Assembly (NCBI GenBank): GCA_030655595.1
Contig: JAUSNQ010000107.1
Span: forward strand, 1 to 49,639
From: Paludibacter sp.
Lineage (GTDB): Bacteria > Bacteroidota > Bacteroidia > Bacteroidales > Paludibacteraceae
DNA length: 49,639 nt
Direction: 5' to 3'
Below are positions 25,993 through 36,900 of the stretch, one piece after another. The stretch's first letter is position 1; each line of letters opens with the position of its first letter. The notes under the pieces are model-generated. The model was not told the origin of the DNA and did no database searches. It saw nothing but the letters and a program-made list of their open reading frames with translations. A program made the position numbers and the translations under genes.

Positions 25993-27609
25993 ATGAAAAG
26001 AAAAATTACTTCAATTATTATTGCAACATTATTATTTGCTGCAACGAGTTCAGCCCAAGAAGTGCTTCTCGGTCAATATCATTTTAACGATGCAACCACT
26101 TATTCTGAAGTTGGAGTGGATGATGCGATTGTATTGAATCCAACTGAAGTGATTTCTACAACTGGCCAATGGGTTGTTACTATCAATGACGCCGGAAATG
26201 GTGTTTACAAGGCGTACAATACTGCAACACGAAATTTAAATCAATTCCCGTTAGGAGTAAGTCTTACCCCAAAAACGGGTTTTATCATCAAAATAAATAA
26301 AGTTGAGGTTTACCACAAAACATCCGCGACAACAACAGCTGCAACACAGAAATTTTCTTATTATGTGGGCACCGCTTCAACTGTCGCTAGTTCAACCGAT
26401 TTAACTACAGAAACTAACCTTCCAACTTCTGCAAACTTCACCCTTTTCTCGCACACATTTTCAACACCTGTTGAAGTTAGTGGTAGTAATAAATTTTGGA
26501 TATACCACCGAACTAAAAACACAACTTTTCCTCCAACAGTCACCACCGAAGTTGATTACATCAAATTTTACGGCACCTATTTAGATCCAAATGCACCCGT
26601 CATCAATGCGGCATTAGGAACTCACAACATCAAAGCGGCAAAAGTTGGTGGTAGTATTTCAAAAGTTATTGACATCACGCATTCAAATTTAACCCAGGGA
26701 ATTTCGACTAGTTCATCCAACTCAACTTTCACCGCTGCTTTTGACGATGGTGGCGAAAGTGGCACCTACAATTTACTTCGGGTAACGTATACGCCAACTA
26801 CCGAAGGATACGAAACAGCAACCATCACATTAACTTCTGGCTCTGCTACGAAAGACATACCAGTAAAAGCCTGGGGTTTGCCCGAAAATGCCATTGCTGC
26901 GTGGAACTTCGACGAACAAACCATTACGCCAGATTACCATGCTTATGTTACAGCGCCATCCATCGAAATGTTGGGAGGTTCAGTTGGAAGCTTTAATCTG
27001 CAGGATACTTACATGTATGAAATCAACAACCTGTATACGGTCGTTGAAGAAGTAGAAGTACCCGAAATTGCCGGCATGAAATTCAAAGATCTCGGATATA
27101 ACGGAAGGGTGAATGTCAGATTCGATATCAATGCAAGAAACGCTTCGCCCAATACCCTGAAATTAGGCAGCGAGTACTGGAAAAACCCGAGAACAAGCGT
27201 AGGTACTGAAGCAAATGTGAATATAGAAGTTTCTGTATCAGATGGCGAACTTTCACTCGTAAGCGCATTTGATCAAGAAGTTGAACCGAAAATATTTAAA
27301 TCCATCTCGGGTACTGCATTTAATAATTCCAACGGTTGGAGATTTGACAACATCATCATCATGTCGTTGATGGGTACTTCAATGCAGGAAAAAGCTATTA
27401 ACAACATGCGTATCTATACACACAACAATAACCTGTACATCGGCAACAATACCCAAGAAGGTAAACTGGATATCATTTCCATGAATGGCATTGTCGTAAA
27501 ATCCTGTAAAATCTCAGGCAACCAGAGCATACAAACTGATTTGAAAGGAATTTACTTAGTACGCATTGCTTTAGAAAAAGAAATAATCATGCAAAAAGTT
27601 GTTTTTTAA
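25993..27609 (+). CDS. T9SS-exported beta-rich protein of unknown function (paralogue 1)
   Basis: This 538-residue protein has a signal peptide (about 1-21) and a C-terminal T9SS-type sorting domain (last 70 residues, with KLDIISMNGIVVKS and LKGIYLVRIALEKE). In between I see an N-terminal beta-sandwich (LLGQYHFNDATTYSEVGVDD to TEVDYIKFYGTYLDPNAP, about 22-200), a middle module ending in VKAWGLPENAIAAWNF, and a third module (about 300-465) ending in GWRFDNIIIMS. No catalytic motif is recognisable. It is the first gene of unit C, directly behind operator site C, and has a full-length paralogue next to it. A surface glycan-binding role is a reasonable guess, because SusE/F-type lipoproteins are missing from the locus. 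Confidence 0.8.
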   Translation: MKRKITSIIIATLLFAATSSAQEVLLGQYHFNDATTYSEVGVDDAIVLNPTEVISTTGQWVVTINDAGNGVYKAYNTATRNLNQFPLGVSLTPKTGFIIKINKVEVYHKTSATTTAATQKFSYYVGTASTVASSTDLTTETNLPTSANFTLFSHTFSTPVEVSGSNKFWIYHRTKNTTFPPTVTTEVDYIKFYGTYLDPNAPVINAALGTHNIKAAKVGGSISKVIDITHSNLTQGISTSSSNSTFTAAFDDGGESGTYNLLRVTYTPTTEGYETATITLTSGSATKDIPVKAWGLPENAIAAWNFDEQTITPDYHAYVTAPSIEMLGGSVGSFNLQDTYMYEINNLYTVVEEVEVPEIAGMKFKDLGYNGRVNVRFDINARNASPNTLKLGSEYWKNPRTSVGTEANVNIEVSVSDGELSLVSAFDQEVEPKIFKSISGTAFNNSNGWRFDNIIIMSLMGTSMQEKAINNMRIYTHNNNLYIGNNTQEGKLDIISMNGIVVKSCKISGNQSIQTDLKGIYLVRIALEKEIIMQKVVF

Positions 27610-27640
27610 TCGTTTAATTTCAATAATTCATTATTTTTGT

Positions 27641-27682
27641 CCCATCCTCCGGTATCCTGACACAGATATCCGGATGATGGGG
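27641..27682. repeat. Imperfect inverted repeat between the two paralogues
   Basis: CCCATCCTCCGGTATC pairs with GATATCCGGATGATGGG across an 8-nt loop with one bulge. No T-run follows, so it may be an mRNA processing or stability hairpin that sets the ratio of the two tandem genes rather than a terminator. Confidence 0.6.
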
Positions 27683-27721
27683 TAAATAATTCTACAATTA
27701 ACTTCTAAAATAAATACCACC

Positions 27722-29377
27722 ATGAATCAAAAAATCTACATCATTTTATTTGCAATTTTTGCTTTAATATGGAATTCCAATGCACAAGAAGAATTGTTGG
27801 GTCAATATCATTTCAATGATGCAGAAAACTATAGCGAAGTAGGCGTTTCTGATGCCATTGTTATGAATGCTACAGAAGCAATTGCCCAATGGACCTTCAG
27901 CATCAATCCAGAAGGAAGTGGTGTTTATAGAGCTGTAAACACCTCAAACCGCAATTACAACCAGTTTCCGATGGCTGTGAGTATTCAACCCAAACCGGGA
28001 TTCATCATCAAAATCACAAAAATTGAGATATCCCACAAAACCGTTACAACTGGGGCAGGTCCGACTCAAAAGTTTTCATACTATGTGGGCACTGCCCAAA
28101 CAGTTGCTTCTTCAATTGATATTTCTGAAATTTATAATGTCGCTGTTTCAGCAGAATCATTTACAACATTAACACTCACACCTGCCAATCCGATCGAAAT
28201 CAACGAAAATAAAATGTGGTTTTACAACCGGATTCACCTAAACAATTCGAATCAATTCACCACAACCGAAGTAGATTTCATCAAGTTCTACGGCACCTAC
28301 CTCGACCCCAACGCACCCTTTATTAATGTTCCCACTACAGAACAAAATATCAAAGGAGCACCCATCGGGGCAAACGCCTCACGGGTTTTCAATGTCACCC
28401 ATAAAAACTTGTCTGACATTATCACTACAAGTTCTTCAAAAACAAACTTTACAGCTGTATTTGACGATGCTGAAGACGGAACCTATCAGAAACTTCGTGT
28501 AACATTCCAACCAACTGCTGAAGGATACGAAAGCGCAGTAATTACACTTGCATCCGAATCAACCACCGCAACATTAAAAGTAAGAGGTTGGGGACTACCG
28601 GAAAACACCCTCGCAGCGTGGAGCTTTGAAGATCAAACCATTATTCCTGACTACTTTAAAAATCAAGTTGATACCCCAACAATAGCATTAATTGGTGGAA
28701 GTGGTGCTGCTTTTTTCTTTAAGGATTCGTGGATGTATGAAATTAATAATTTATATACTAAAATCGATGGCATTGAGATTCCGGAAATTGCAGGAATAAA
28801 ATTCAACAATCTGGGGTACAACGGAAGAGTAAAATTCAAATTTGACATTCAAGCCAGAAACGGGTCTCCTAATACAATGAAAGTAGGCTCCTACAACGAA
28901 TTGACTTCTGAGTGGTTGTCAGGAAAGTATTGGAGGAACCCGCGAATAGCATTAGGGATAGAATTGGGTGTCATGATTGAATTTGAATTGTCAGATGGTG
29001 CATACTCTGTGGTTAGTGCTTTTGATCAGACAGTTGATCCAAAAACATTCGTAAAAATCAATCCTACTACTGTCGATTTTGGAAACACAACCGGCTGGGC
29101 ATTCGATAATATCATCATCACTTCTGAAGCTCCGCAGGGATTGAAGCATAACGACAATGGAAATAGCAAAATAGTATTGTATCCTCATCAGGGCAATTTG
29201 GTCATCAAAAATGCTGAAACCAAATCAAAGATAGAGATCATTTCGCTGCATGGATGTATTTTGAAATCATATAGTATTACATCCGACACGCAAATTCCCG
29301 TAGATTTAAAAGGAATTTATCTTGTACGTATTACAGCAGGTCATCATGTGACAACCAGAAAAGTAGCATTTCAATAA
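27722..29377 (+). CDS. T9SS-exported beta-rich protein of unknown function (paralogue 2)
   Basis: This 551-residue protein aligns along its full length with the preceding gene: signal peptide (about 1-22), ELLGQYHFNDAENYSEVGVSDAIV, FIKFYGTYLDPNAPF, VRGWGLPENTLAAWSFEDQ, GWAFDNIIIT and a T9SS C-terminal domain (IEIISLHGCILKS, LKGIYLVRIT). It carries a small insertion around ELTSEWLSGKYW relative to its partner. No enzymatic motif is seen. A strong terminator follows 38 bp after its stop. Confidence 0.8.
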   Translation: MNQKIYIILFAIFALIWNSNAQEELLGQYHFNDAENYSEVGVSDAIVMNATEAIAQWTFSINPEGSGVYRAVNTSNRNYNQFPMAVSIQPKPGFIIKITKIEISHKTVTTGAGPTQKFSYYVGTAQTVASSIDISEIYNVAVSAESFTTLTLTPANPIEINENKMWFYNRIHLNNSNQFTTTEVDFIKFYGTYLDPNAPFINVPTTEQNIKGAPIGANASRVFNVTHKNLSDIITTSSSKTNFTAVFDDAEDGTYQKLRVTFQPTAEGYESAVITLASESTTATLKVRGWGLPENTLAAWSFEDQTIIPDYFKNQVDTPTIALIGGSGAAFFFKDSWMYEINNLYTKIDGIEIPEIAGIKFNNLGYNGRVKFKFDIQARNGSPNTMKVGSYNELTSEWLSGKYWRNPRIALGIELGVMIEFELSDGAYSVVSAFDQTVDPKTFVKINPTTVDFGNTTGWAFDNIIITSEAPQGLKHNDNGNSKIVLYPHQGNLVIKNAETKSKIEIISLHGCILKSYSITSDTQIPVDLKGIYLVRITAGHHVTTRKVAFQ

Positions 29378-29414
29378 TCAAATAATCTAACTCAAAATTC
29401 CGGAATTTTTTCAT

Positions 29415-29459
29415 AAAAAAGCACAGGCACTAAAAATCAAGCCGTGTCTGGCTTTTTTA
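29415..29459. terminator. Rho-independent terminator after the paralogue pair
   Basis: AAAAAAGCACAGGCAC and GTGTCTGGCTTTTTT form a stem with small mismatches and a T-tract; the A-tract makes it work in both directions. It would lower read-through into the esterase genes, which have no obvious operator of their own. Confidence 0.78.
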
Positions 29460-29496
29460 TGCTCTTATTTGCACAATCATTTTAATAATTCATTTT

Positions 29497-32475
29497 GTGG
29501 TTTTATATATTTTGACAAAAACTAATCTACATATTGCTTTTTATCTGACGATTCTCACTTTGTTTTTTGTCAATGAATCCAAAGCTGAACTTTCGTTTGC
29601 TGATTGTTTTACCAACGGCATGGTTTTACAACGAAATCAGGCCGTATGTTTTTGGGGGAAAGCCAACCCCAACGAAACGGTGACGGTAAACATTCAGGCA
29701 AAAGCATATATAACTACAGCCGACAATACTGGTAACTGGAAATTATTTTCCGAATCACTTCAATCGGGAGGACCGTATGTTTTATCATTGAAAAATCAAC
29801 AAACTGAAATTATTTTTAATGAAATTTATGTAGGTGAAGTCTGGATTGCCGGTGGACAATCGAACATGGAACTCGCACTATCACGAACCGAAACAGGTGC
29901 AACGGACATACAAACAGCACAAAACACCAATATTCGTTTCATGATGGTACCGCGACCCGATTTAACTACTGCAGACACCATCATTCAATGGAAAACGGCA
30001 ACTTCAGCCAATGTTGGAGTCATGTCGGGGGTGGCCTATTATTTTGCGGCCAAACTACAACCTGAAATTGGCGTTCCCGTAGGCATCGTTTGTTGCTACA
30101 GAGGAGGTAGCAGTGCCGAGTCGTGGGTTTCAGTCCCTGATCTTGCAGCACACCCTTCTTTGCATACCATCCTGGATTTCGACCCTGCACTCAAAGATCC
30201 TGAATCGAATCAACGTAAAAGAATTCCTTTGTATGAAGATATGCTTACACGTATCATTCCATTTACGGCAAAAGGTGTGATCTGGTATCAGGGGGAAGCG
30301 AATGCTTCGCGTGGTGAAGAATACAAAACACTGTTTCCTTTTGTAATTGAACGTTGGAGGAGTTATTTCGAACAACCAGGAATGCCTTTTTATTTTGTGC
30401 AATTACCACAGTTTAATATGAATGGCGCCTTGAACCAACAGTGGGCAGAATTGAGAGAAGCCCAATTGCATACACTGAAAACTGTTCCGAACACAGGCAT
30501 GGTCGTTACACTTGATTGTGGTGATCCGAATGCTTTGCATCCAAAAAAGAAACGTCCTGTTGGAGAACGTTTAGCTGCCGTAGCTCTTAATCAAAGCTAT
30601 CAGAAAGGCAACCCATTCTCAGGTCCGATACTCGATAACTGTCATTTTGCAGGCGGTAAAGCAATTGTCGGTTTTAATTATGCAGCATCCGGATTTTTAC
30701 CCAATCTGGCATCAAGCATCATCGGATTTGAACTATGTGGTGCCGATTCTATATTTGTCAGAGCAAATGTAAAAACAATCAACAACAACACGTTAACCGT
30801 AGAGGCTGCAGGAGTTACATCACCGATAGCAATCAGGTATGCATGGGGAAATAATCCGGAGGGTAACCTTTACAATGCTGATGGTTTCATGGCATCACCG
30901 TTCAGAAGCGACAATTACCCTTACCGCAAGCCAATTAATCATGTGGTGACAGCGATTGCTCAGTACCAATTCTCAAACACATTGAACGGACAAACCATAC
31001 AAAATGGCATCGCTCTTTCGACACCTGTATTTTCAAAAAAAGTTGGATATGCACTTGTAAATGATTCACTCATTATCACTTCCAACACAAATTTCAACGG
31101 CAGTCTGGCTAATTCTCCCATGCAGTTTGACATTTCAGCACCAACAACAAACCGGATCAAAATATCAAAAATTGAAATCGCATACAGAAGTGTTGAAACA
31201 ATATCGATGTACACTTCAGACAATAGCTCTACAGCCCTCATATCAACTTTGATAAGTCCGAGAGAAGATATCCATCCTAGTTGCAAAGGAGCATCTTTTG
31301 ATCTCAATAACAAAATACTGGAGTCGGGACATAGCTTAACTATTATGCTAACAGCGAGAAGTCTGCAAGCTGAGACTGTTTACGTGATTGATTGGATCAA
31401 AATACACGGCATTGTCATTGACCCAAATGCCCCATTGATAGAAGTCCCCCAAACAGAACAGTATGTTGGAGCTATTCCGAAAGGAAAAAATCTTGAGTCA
31501 ATCATCGACATCAACACGCAGAATTTAATTCAAACTCCTGAAATATCAATTTCATCCACAGCCTTTCAAGCCTTTTTTGATGTACATGATGATAAACGCA
31601 TCAAATTGATATTTACTCCTGAAAAAACAGGTATCGAAAGTGCCTGGGTATATATTGACTCTGACGAAACGAGCGCATCATTCAAGATCAAAGGATGGGG
31701 ATTACCAGATGATGCCATTGCAGCCTGGAGTTTTGAAAGCGAAAATAACCTGCCGGATTATTCCGACCCACTACATCAGGATGTAGCTATTAGTTATGCA
31801 AATGGAGCAAAATTCGGAAGTTACTACAACAAAGGGGGTAACTGGGGCAAAATGCTTGAAGTTGCAAATCTTTGTCCTGATCCAAATGCTGCAGAGGGAG
31901 GAGGACTTGACTTTATCAATTTACCGACAGGAAAAAGTCTTACCATCAGTTTTGATTTGCAAGCCAGAAACAGTTCGCCAAACACTTTGAAAATTGGAAG
32001 CTCTTCCGGAACTCAATGGTCTGATATTAATACCGTTAAAAATCCGCTTACCGGATTAGGCATGACGAGCATTACACAATCCATTGCTCTGGATGCCGCA
32101 AATAGAATCAGGGTTGTTGCAGCCCCCGACACTTCTGTGGTTCCAACATCTATGAAATCGATAAATCCTACTGTTGCTTTATCAAATGACCAGACAACCG
32201 GTTGGTCTTTCGATAATATCATCATCTATTCCTTGGGTATCATCAATAATACAGAAAAAGTTATATCCGAAAATTTCGGTTTTATCTCGAATGGTAAATT
32301 GATTTTACAAAATCTGCATCAGGGAGAAATTGTGGAAATGTTTGACATAACAGGGCAAACACTTTTTCGTCAGATTGTGTCTGATGGAATAATGGAAATT
32401 CCCTTGAATAGCCGAAAAACTGTAATCGTTCGTCGCATCACCAACGGATCAGTAAAAGTAAGAAAATTTATGTAG
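29497..32475 (+). CDS. Sialate-O-acetylesterase fused to the T9SS beta module, exported
   Basis: Residues about 30-475 form a sialate-O-acetylesterase (SASA) domain of the SGNH type: AGGQSNMEL with nucleophile Ser122, GVIWYQGEANA, and the DCGDPNALHP block carrying the Asp/His pair. Residues about 480-925 repeat the module of the two preceding genes (IKIHGIVIDPNAP, IKGWGLPDDAIAAWSFES, GWSFDNIIIYS). The last 70 residues resemble a T9SS sorting domain (EMFDITGQTLFRQ). No ATG is available before about residue 41; the reading uses GTG at 29497, and a TTG at 29512 is an alternative. A signal peptide follows (LTILTLFFVNESKA). Acetyl esters on sialic acid or other sugars are the expected substrate. 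Confidence 0.88.
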   Translation: MVLYILTKTNLHIAFYLTILTLFFVNESKAELSFADCFTNGMVLQRNQAVCFWGKANPNETVTVNIQAKAYITTADNTGNWKLFSESLQSGGPYVLSLKNQQTEIIFNEIYVGEVWIAGGQSNMELALSRTETGATDIQTAQNTNIRFMMVPRPDLTTADTIIQWKTATSANVGVMSGVAYYFAAKLQPEIGVPVGIVCCYRGGSSAESWVSVPDLAAHPSLHTILDFDPALKDPESNQRKRIPLYEDMLTRIIPFTAKGVIWYQGEANASRGEEYKTLFPFVIERWRSYFEQPGMPFYFVQLPQFNMNGALNQQWAELREAQLHTLKTVPNTGMVVTLDCGDPNALHPKKKRPVGERLAAVALNQSYQKGNPFSGPILDNCHFAGGKAIVGFNYAASGFLPNLASSIIGFELCGADSIFVRANVKTINNNTLTVEAAGVTSPIAIRYAWGNNPEGNLYNADGFMASPFRSDNYPYRKPINHVVTAIAQYQFSNTLNGQTIQNGIALSTPVFSKKVGYALVNDSLIITSNTNFNGSLANSPMQFDISAPTTNRIKISKIEIAYRSVETISMYTSDNSSTALISTLISPREDIHPSCKGASFDLNNKILESGHSLTIMLTARSLQAETVYVIDWIKIHGIVIDPNAPLIEVPQTEQYVGAIPKGKNLESIIDINTQNLIQTPEISISSTAFQAFFDVHDDKRIKLIFTPEKTGIESAWVYIDSDETSASFKIKGWGLPDDAIAAWSFESENNLPDYSDPLHQDVAISYANGAKFGSYYNKGGNWGKMLEVANLCPDPNAAEGGGLDFINLPTGKSLTISFDLQARNSSPNTLKIGSSSGTQWSDINTVKNPLTGLGMTSITQSIALDAANRIRVVAAPDTSVVPTSMKSINPTVALSNDQTTGWSFDNIIIYSLGIINNTEKVISENFGFISNGKLILQNLHQGEIVEMFDITGQTLFRQIVSDGIMEIPLNSRKTVIVRRITNGSVKVRKFM

Positions 32476-32504
32476 TCAGAAAATAATTACCAATTCAATT
32501 TATC

Positions 32505-33896
32505 ATGAAGATAATCATACTAACATGCGTCTTAATAATCAGCTACACAACTACATCATCGCAGTTGAAATTTGCTGAATGTTTTACGGAACAAATGGTT
32601 TTGCAAAGGGATATGCCTGTCAAGGTATGGGGTAATGCCGAAAAAAACGAAACTGTTCAGGTAGAAATTCAACAAAATGTTTATAAAACAAAAGCCGACA
32701 AAGCTGGATTTTGGAGCATCACAACAAATAACTTGAAAACAGGCGGTCCTTATAAACTTTCTCTGAAAGGTAAAATAAGTAATTATGAAATTCAGGAGGT
32801 TTATGTAGGTGAAGTATGGATTGCTGGAGGACAATCGAACATGGAAATGGAGTTAAGCCGTTCAACTGATGGTAAAAAACACATTGAAAGCGCAACAAAC
32901 GATCAGATACGATTTATCCACATACCCCGTCCCGATAAAGTAAAAACTCCTGAAGATAATTTACTTAAATGGAAACCAGCAACAACTGAAAATGTAGGTG
33001 TTATGTCGGCTGTTGCCTATCACTTTGCAAAAACCATGCAACCGGAAATCAATGTCCCGATAGGAATTATCTGCTGTTACCGCGGTGGAAGTTCGGCCGA
33101 ATCTTGGATTTCTATTGATGATCTGAATGCACACCCGCAACTCAAATCCATCATCGAATTCAAACCAGCCGATCGCGCAGAAGGGTCAAACCAACGGAGA
33201 CGCAACACGCTTTACGAAGATATGCTTGCACGTGTTATCCCTTTCACGGCAAGAGGAGTCATCTGGTATCAGGGAGAAGCAAATGCGTCGAGGGCAGAGC
33301 AATACAAAACATTGTTTCCTTATCTGATTCAATCGTGGAGACAATACTTTGAGCAGCCTGATATGCCATTTTATTTTGTGCAATTGCCGAAATTTGGGGT
33401 CAAAGGTGCAAACAACACAAGCTGGGCAGAACTTCGCGAAGCTCAGTTAGAGACTTTGATAAATATTAAAAACACAGGAATGGCCGTCACGCTCGACTGT
33501 GGTGAAGAAACTCAATTACACCCCAAAAATAAAAAGCCTGTAGGTGAACGTTTGGCCTACATTGCTTTAAATAAAAATTACGCAAAAGATATTACGTTTT
33601 CAGGACCGCTGTTTAAAGAAATGAAAATTAACGGAAATCAAGTGGTTGTTGCCTTCGAGCATGTAGGTAAAGGGTTAACAACCAAAAATAATGATGAAAT
33701 TAAAGGTTTTGAAATTTCCGGGGATGGTAAATCCTTTGTAAAAGGAAATGCACGCATTGAAAAAGATAAAGTCATTGTTCAATCGGATGAAATCAAAAAA
33801 CCTGTTGCCATCAGGTATGGATGGAGCAATTGTCCGGATGCAAATCTATATAACATTGATGGTTTAATGGCATCACCTTTCAGAACTCAACTTTAA
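32505..33896 (+). CDS. Sialate-O-acetylesterase, exported, single domain
   Basis: This 463-residue protein is a paralogue of the N-terminal half of the preceding gene. It has a signal peptide (about 1-20, MKIIILTCVLIISYTTTSSQ), the nucleophile motif AGGQSNMEME with Ser111, GVIWYQGEANASR, and DCGEETQLHPKNKKPVGERLA with the His. It lacks the T9SS module, so it is probably periplasmic while its partner is extracellular. It lies 29 bp after the partner. The duplication looks recent in active-site segments (GVIWYQGEANASR is identical over most of its length). Confidence 0.9.
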   Translation: MKIIILTCVLIISYTTTSSQLKFAECFTEQMVLQRDMPVKVWGNAEKNETVQVEIQQNVYKTKADKAGFWSITTNNLKTGGPYKLSLKGKISNYEIQEVYVGEVWIAGGQSNMEMELSRSTDGKKHIESATNDQIRFIHIPRPDKVKTPEDNLLKWKPATTENVGVMSAVAYHFAKTMQPEINVPIGIICCYRGGSSAESWISIDDLNAHPQLKSIIEFKPADRAEGSNQRRRNTLYEDMLARVIPFTARGVIWYQGEANASRAEQYKTLFPYLIQSWRQYFEQPDMPFYFVQLPKFGVKGANNTSWAELREAQLETLINIKNTGMAVTLDCGEETQLHPKNKKPVGERLAYIALNKNYAKDITFSGPLFKEMKINGNQVVVAFEHVGKGLTTKNNDEIKGFEISGDGKSFVKGNARIEKDKVIVQSDEIKKPVAIRYGWSNCPDANLYNIDGLMASPFRTQL

Positions 33897-33916
33897 TACT
33901 TAAATATTAGAAAATC

Positions 33917-36900
33917 ATGCATTACAAAAAATTATTTGCCACAATAATCTGCATTTTTAGTCTGATTTCATTGCATAGCGCAGACACAGTTCTTTTATTC
34001 GAAGATTTCGTAAAAGCAAACACTTTAACCAGCACAGCTAAAATACCCGACGTTAATACTGTCACATCTACTCCCGGATGGATAGGAGTAGAAATATGCG
34101 GTACGAACGGGAGTGAATATGTGCGCATAGGCAGTAATTCAGTACAAGGATCTCTATCAACCCCTGCACTTGATCTTACCGGAATCATTCGTTTAACTTT
34201 TAAAATCCAACGGGCTCAGAATCTGAATGACTTAGATCAATTTGAGGTACATCTGGACAATGTGCCCATAGCCAGACTCACGATTGACAAAACTTTTCAA
34301 CAGGAAACCATCTATATACTGAACGGTAAAAGCAGCAGCAGGATAAGTTTTGCTGCTATTCAGGCATCTTATAATAAAGCATTCATCGACGATATTAAAA
34401 TTGAAAGGTGCGACCCTTTTACATTACCTATTGTGGATGCATTGCCAGGTTCCAGATATTATTTTGGATCTGCAAAGGTAAACAACACAAAAAGCAAATC
34501 ATTTGAAGTAAAGGGGGTTAACCTGCAAAGCAACGATATGACTTTTACGCTGAGTGGCACAGATGCAGAACATTTTATTGCTCCTGAGGCTATCACACCT
34601 ACATCCGGAGGTATTTCACAAAACGTTTATGTGAGATACAAACCAAAAACGGCCGGTTCACATACGGCTACGCTCACCATCAAAAGTGGCAGTTCAAATA
34701 TCAAAACCTGCATCCTGACCGGAGATGCTGTTACAGGCGACGAAGTAGTCGTTGAATCAATGACTTTTCATGGAAAAAAACTGGGCATCTACAACAATAA
34801 ACTCAGCGATATTCTGGAAGATGGAGGAACAGTTTTCCTTATCCTTAAAAATAATGGTAACCAATCGGTTGAGATTGCAAAAAATCAAATCATGCTGCAA
34901 CAAAGTGGCAATTTAACTGCATTGCCCACATTGGAAAATAGCAGTAGAAACGTCGGATGGAGCAGGATGTGGCCTCAAAATCCGGAAAATAACAATGGCA
35001 TCTTGAATACTGGCGAAAGAATGGCTTTGACCATCAATTTTGCAGGAAAAAACCCGGTTTTTCGAGATGGTTCAATGATGGTGGGAGGCATCCAACTGAC
35101 TCCTGAAATATTCGTAAACTTTCCTGAAGAGCAATTGATTACTCCTGAATTAAGAATCGGGTCGATTGTCCCGGGTAGAGATTGGAGATCTATGACTGTT
35201 TATTTAAGAAATACTTCTAAAAAGAATATTTTTCTTACACAATTATATATCAACGGGGCATTAAGAAGCGATGTACAAATCATTGGAGACAAAATTGTTC
35301 CGGGAGGCGTAGGAATCATGAAAGTCGGCTTTGATAGGGAAATGAAGGCAGAGCAAAATCTTGACATCGTGATAAAAGGCACAATTTCCGGGTCGGAAAT
35401 AAGTGTCGGATATCCGTTGAGGATGATGACAGAAGCATGGATTCCAATTGGAACATGGGAATCAAATTTGGCGGAACAAGACAACGCAACCATCTTAGAA
35501 ATGCGTAACCTGTTAATTGATGTTTATTGGAAAGCTCCTTTTTCTGATTTGCAAAGGTCGTTGTATGATAGATTTCACATCGCTACATCTGCTTCAGTTA
35601 ATTTACCAAACAGGGCAGTGAATCAACAAGAAAACCCAAGTTTCTGTGTTTGGCAATGTGGAGAAGAACCTGAATTGTCTGGTCTTAGAGGATTGGACGT
35701 CTTGAACACCACCTATATCCATACTGTTGAGAAAAAGCACCCGACTTACTTAAATCTTTGTGAAAACAGGCGATTCTCTAATTTCGCTCACATCAACGAA
35801 ATCATATGCATGGACCATTACGGTATTGGTGCATCAACCAATTTTACAAGTGGCTGGGATCCTGACAATTCATCAGTCAATGGTTTACATGCAGTTATGG
35901 ACCTATGTGATCAACTAAAAGACAATTCTGAACCGCAACGTATGTGGATTTGGTCTCAACTTGCTTTTGACTCGTGGACGGCCAGACCGTTTGGCAATTA
36001 TTGGCAGGCATGGGCTGAAATCGGATCGGGTGCTAAAGGCTTGCTTTGGTTTGTCATGAAAAAAGGTTATACGTCATCAAACAGTTCATTGGTAGCAGCT
36101 GCTAAAAGATTTACCCAGGAATTTTCTTCGGTAAGAGGTCTGTGTACATACAGTGAAACAATGAAACAAACTGATACATACGCCTGTGGATCAGGAACTT
36201 CAGCAGTTTCATTCTCTGTAAAAACACCTTTACAGGTATTGTCTCCTGTCCCCGTATCCAACAAAGCAAATCGCAAACTATTAGCAAAAGCATTGGTCAA
36301 TGAAGAAGCTGTGTTATTGATTATTTTAAACAATAACATGACATCCTCCACAGCAATCTCTACTCAATCAGGATCTGTTGAAATAACAATTCCGGATTGG
36401 ATTCCAATAGAGGATATTTGGGAAGTCTCACCAACAGGGAAAAAGGCAATAAGCAACTATACCATCAACGAACGTACTTTGACTTTTAATGTCAGCATTG
36501 GTTCCGACTGGCCGGTATTGACTTATGTGATAGGCAAAACAGATACTACAGTTCCTGAAACACCTGAAGCTCCGGTTATTGTGGATAATGGAGGCAATTC
36601 GATTATTCTTTCGTGGAAAGATGTTTTTGATAATTACGGAGTAAGAGGATATAAGGTTTTTTATAACGACAGCCAGATTGCCAATGTGGATGTGCCGTAT
36701 TTTGAAATTGCCAACATCAACGACTACACCGGGGATTTGAAAAAATTCTCCATCAGGGCCTATGATGCCAACGGGAATCACAGTGTGATGAGTCCTTATG
36801 CTATCATTAATAACACAACAACCATTAACGAATTGCAGGAATCTTCTTCCATTAACGTCATTGTAAACAGAGAAAAACAAATGATATTAATTTCCAATGT

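Noticed and set aside
29480..29512. Possible operator-like TTTAATAATTCATTTTG before the esterase fusion
   Set aside because: Only one weak match to the heptamer, no 12-bp repeats and no correct TAnnTTTG spacing.
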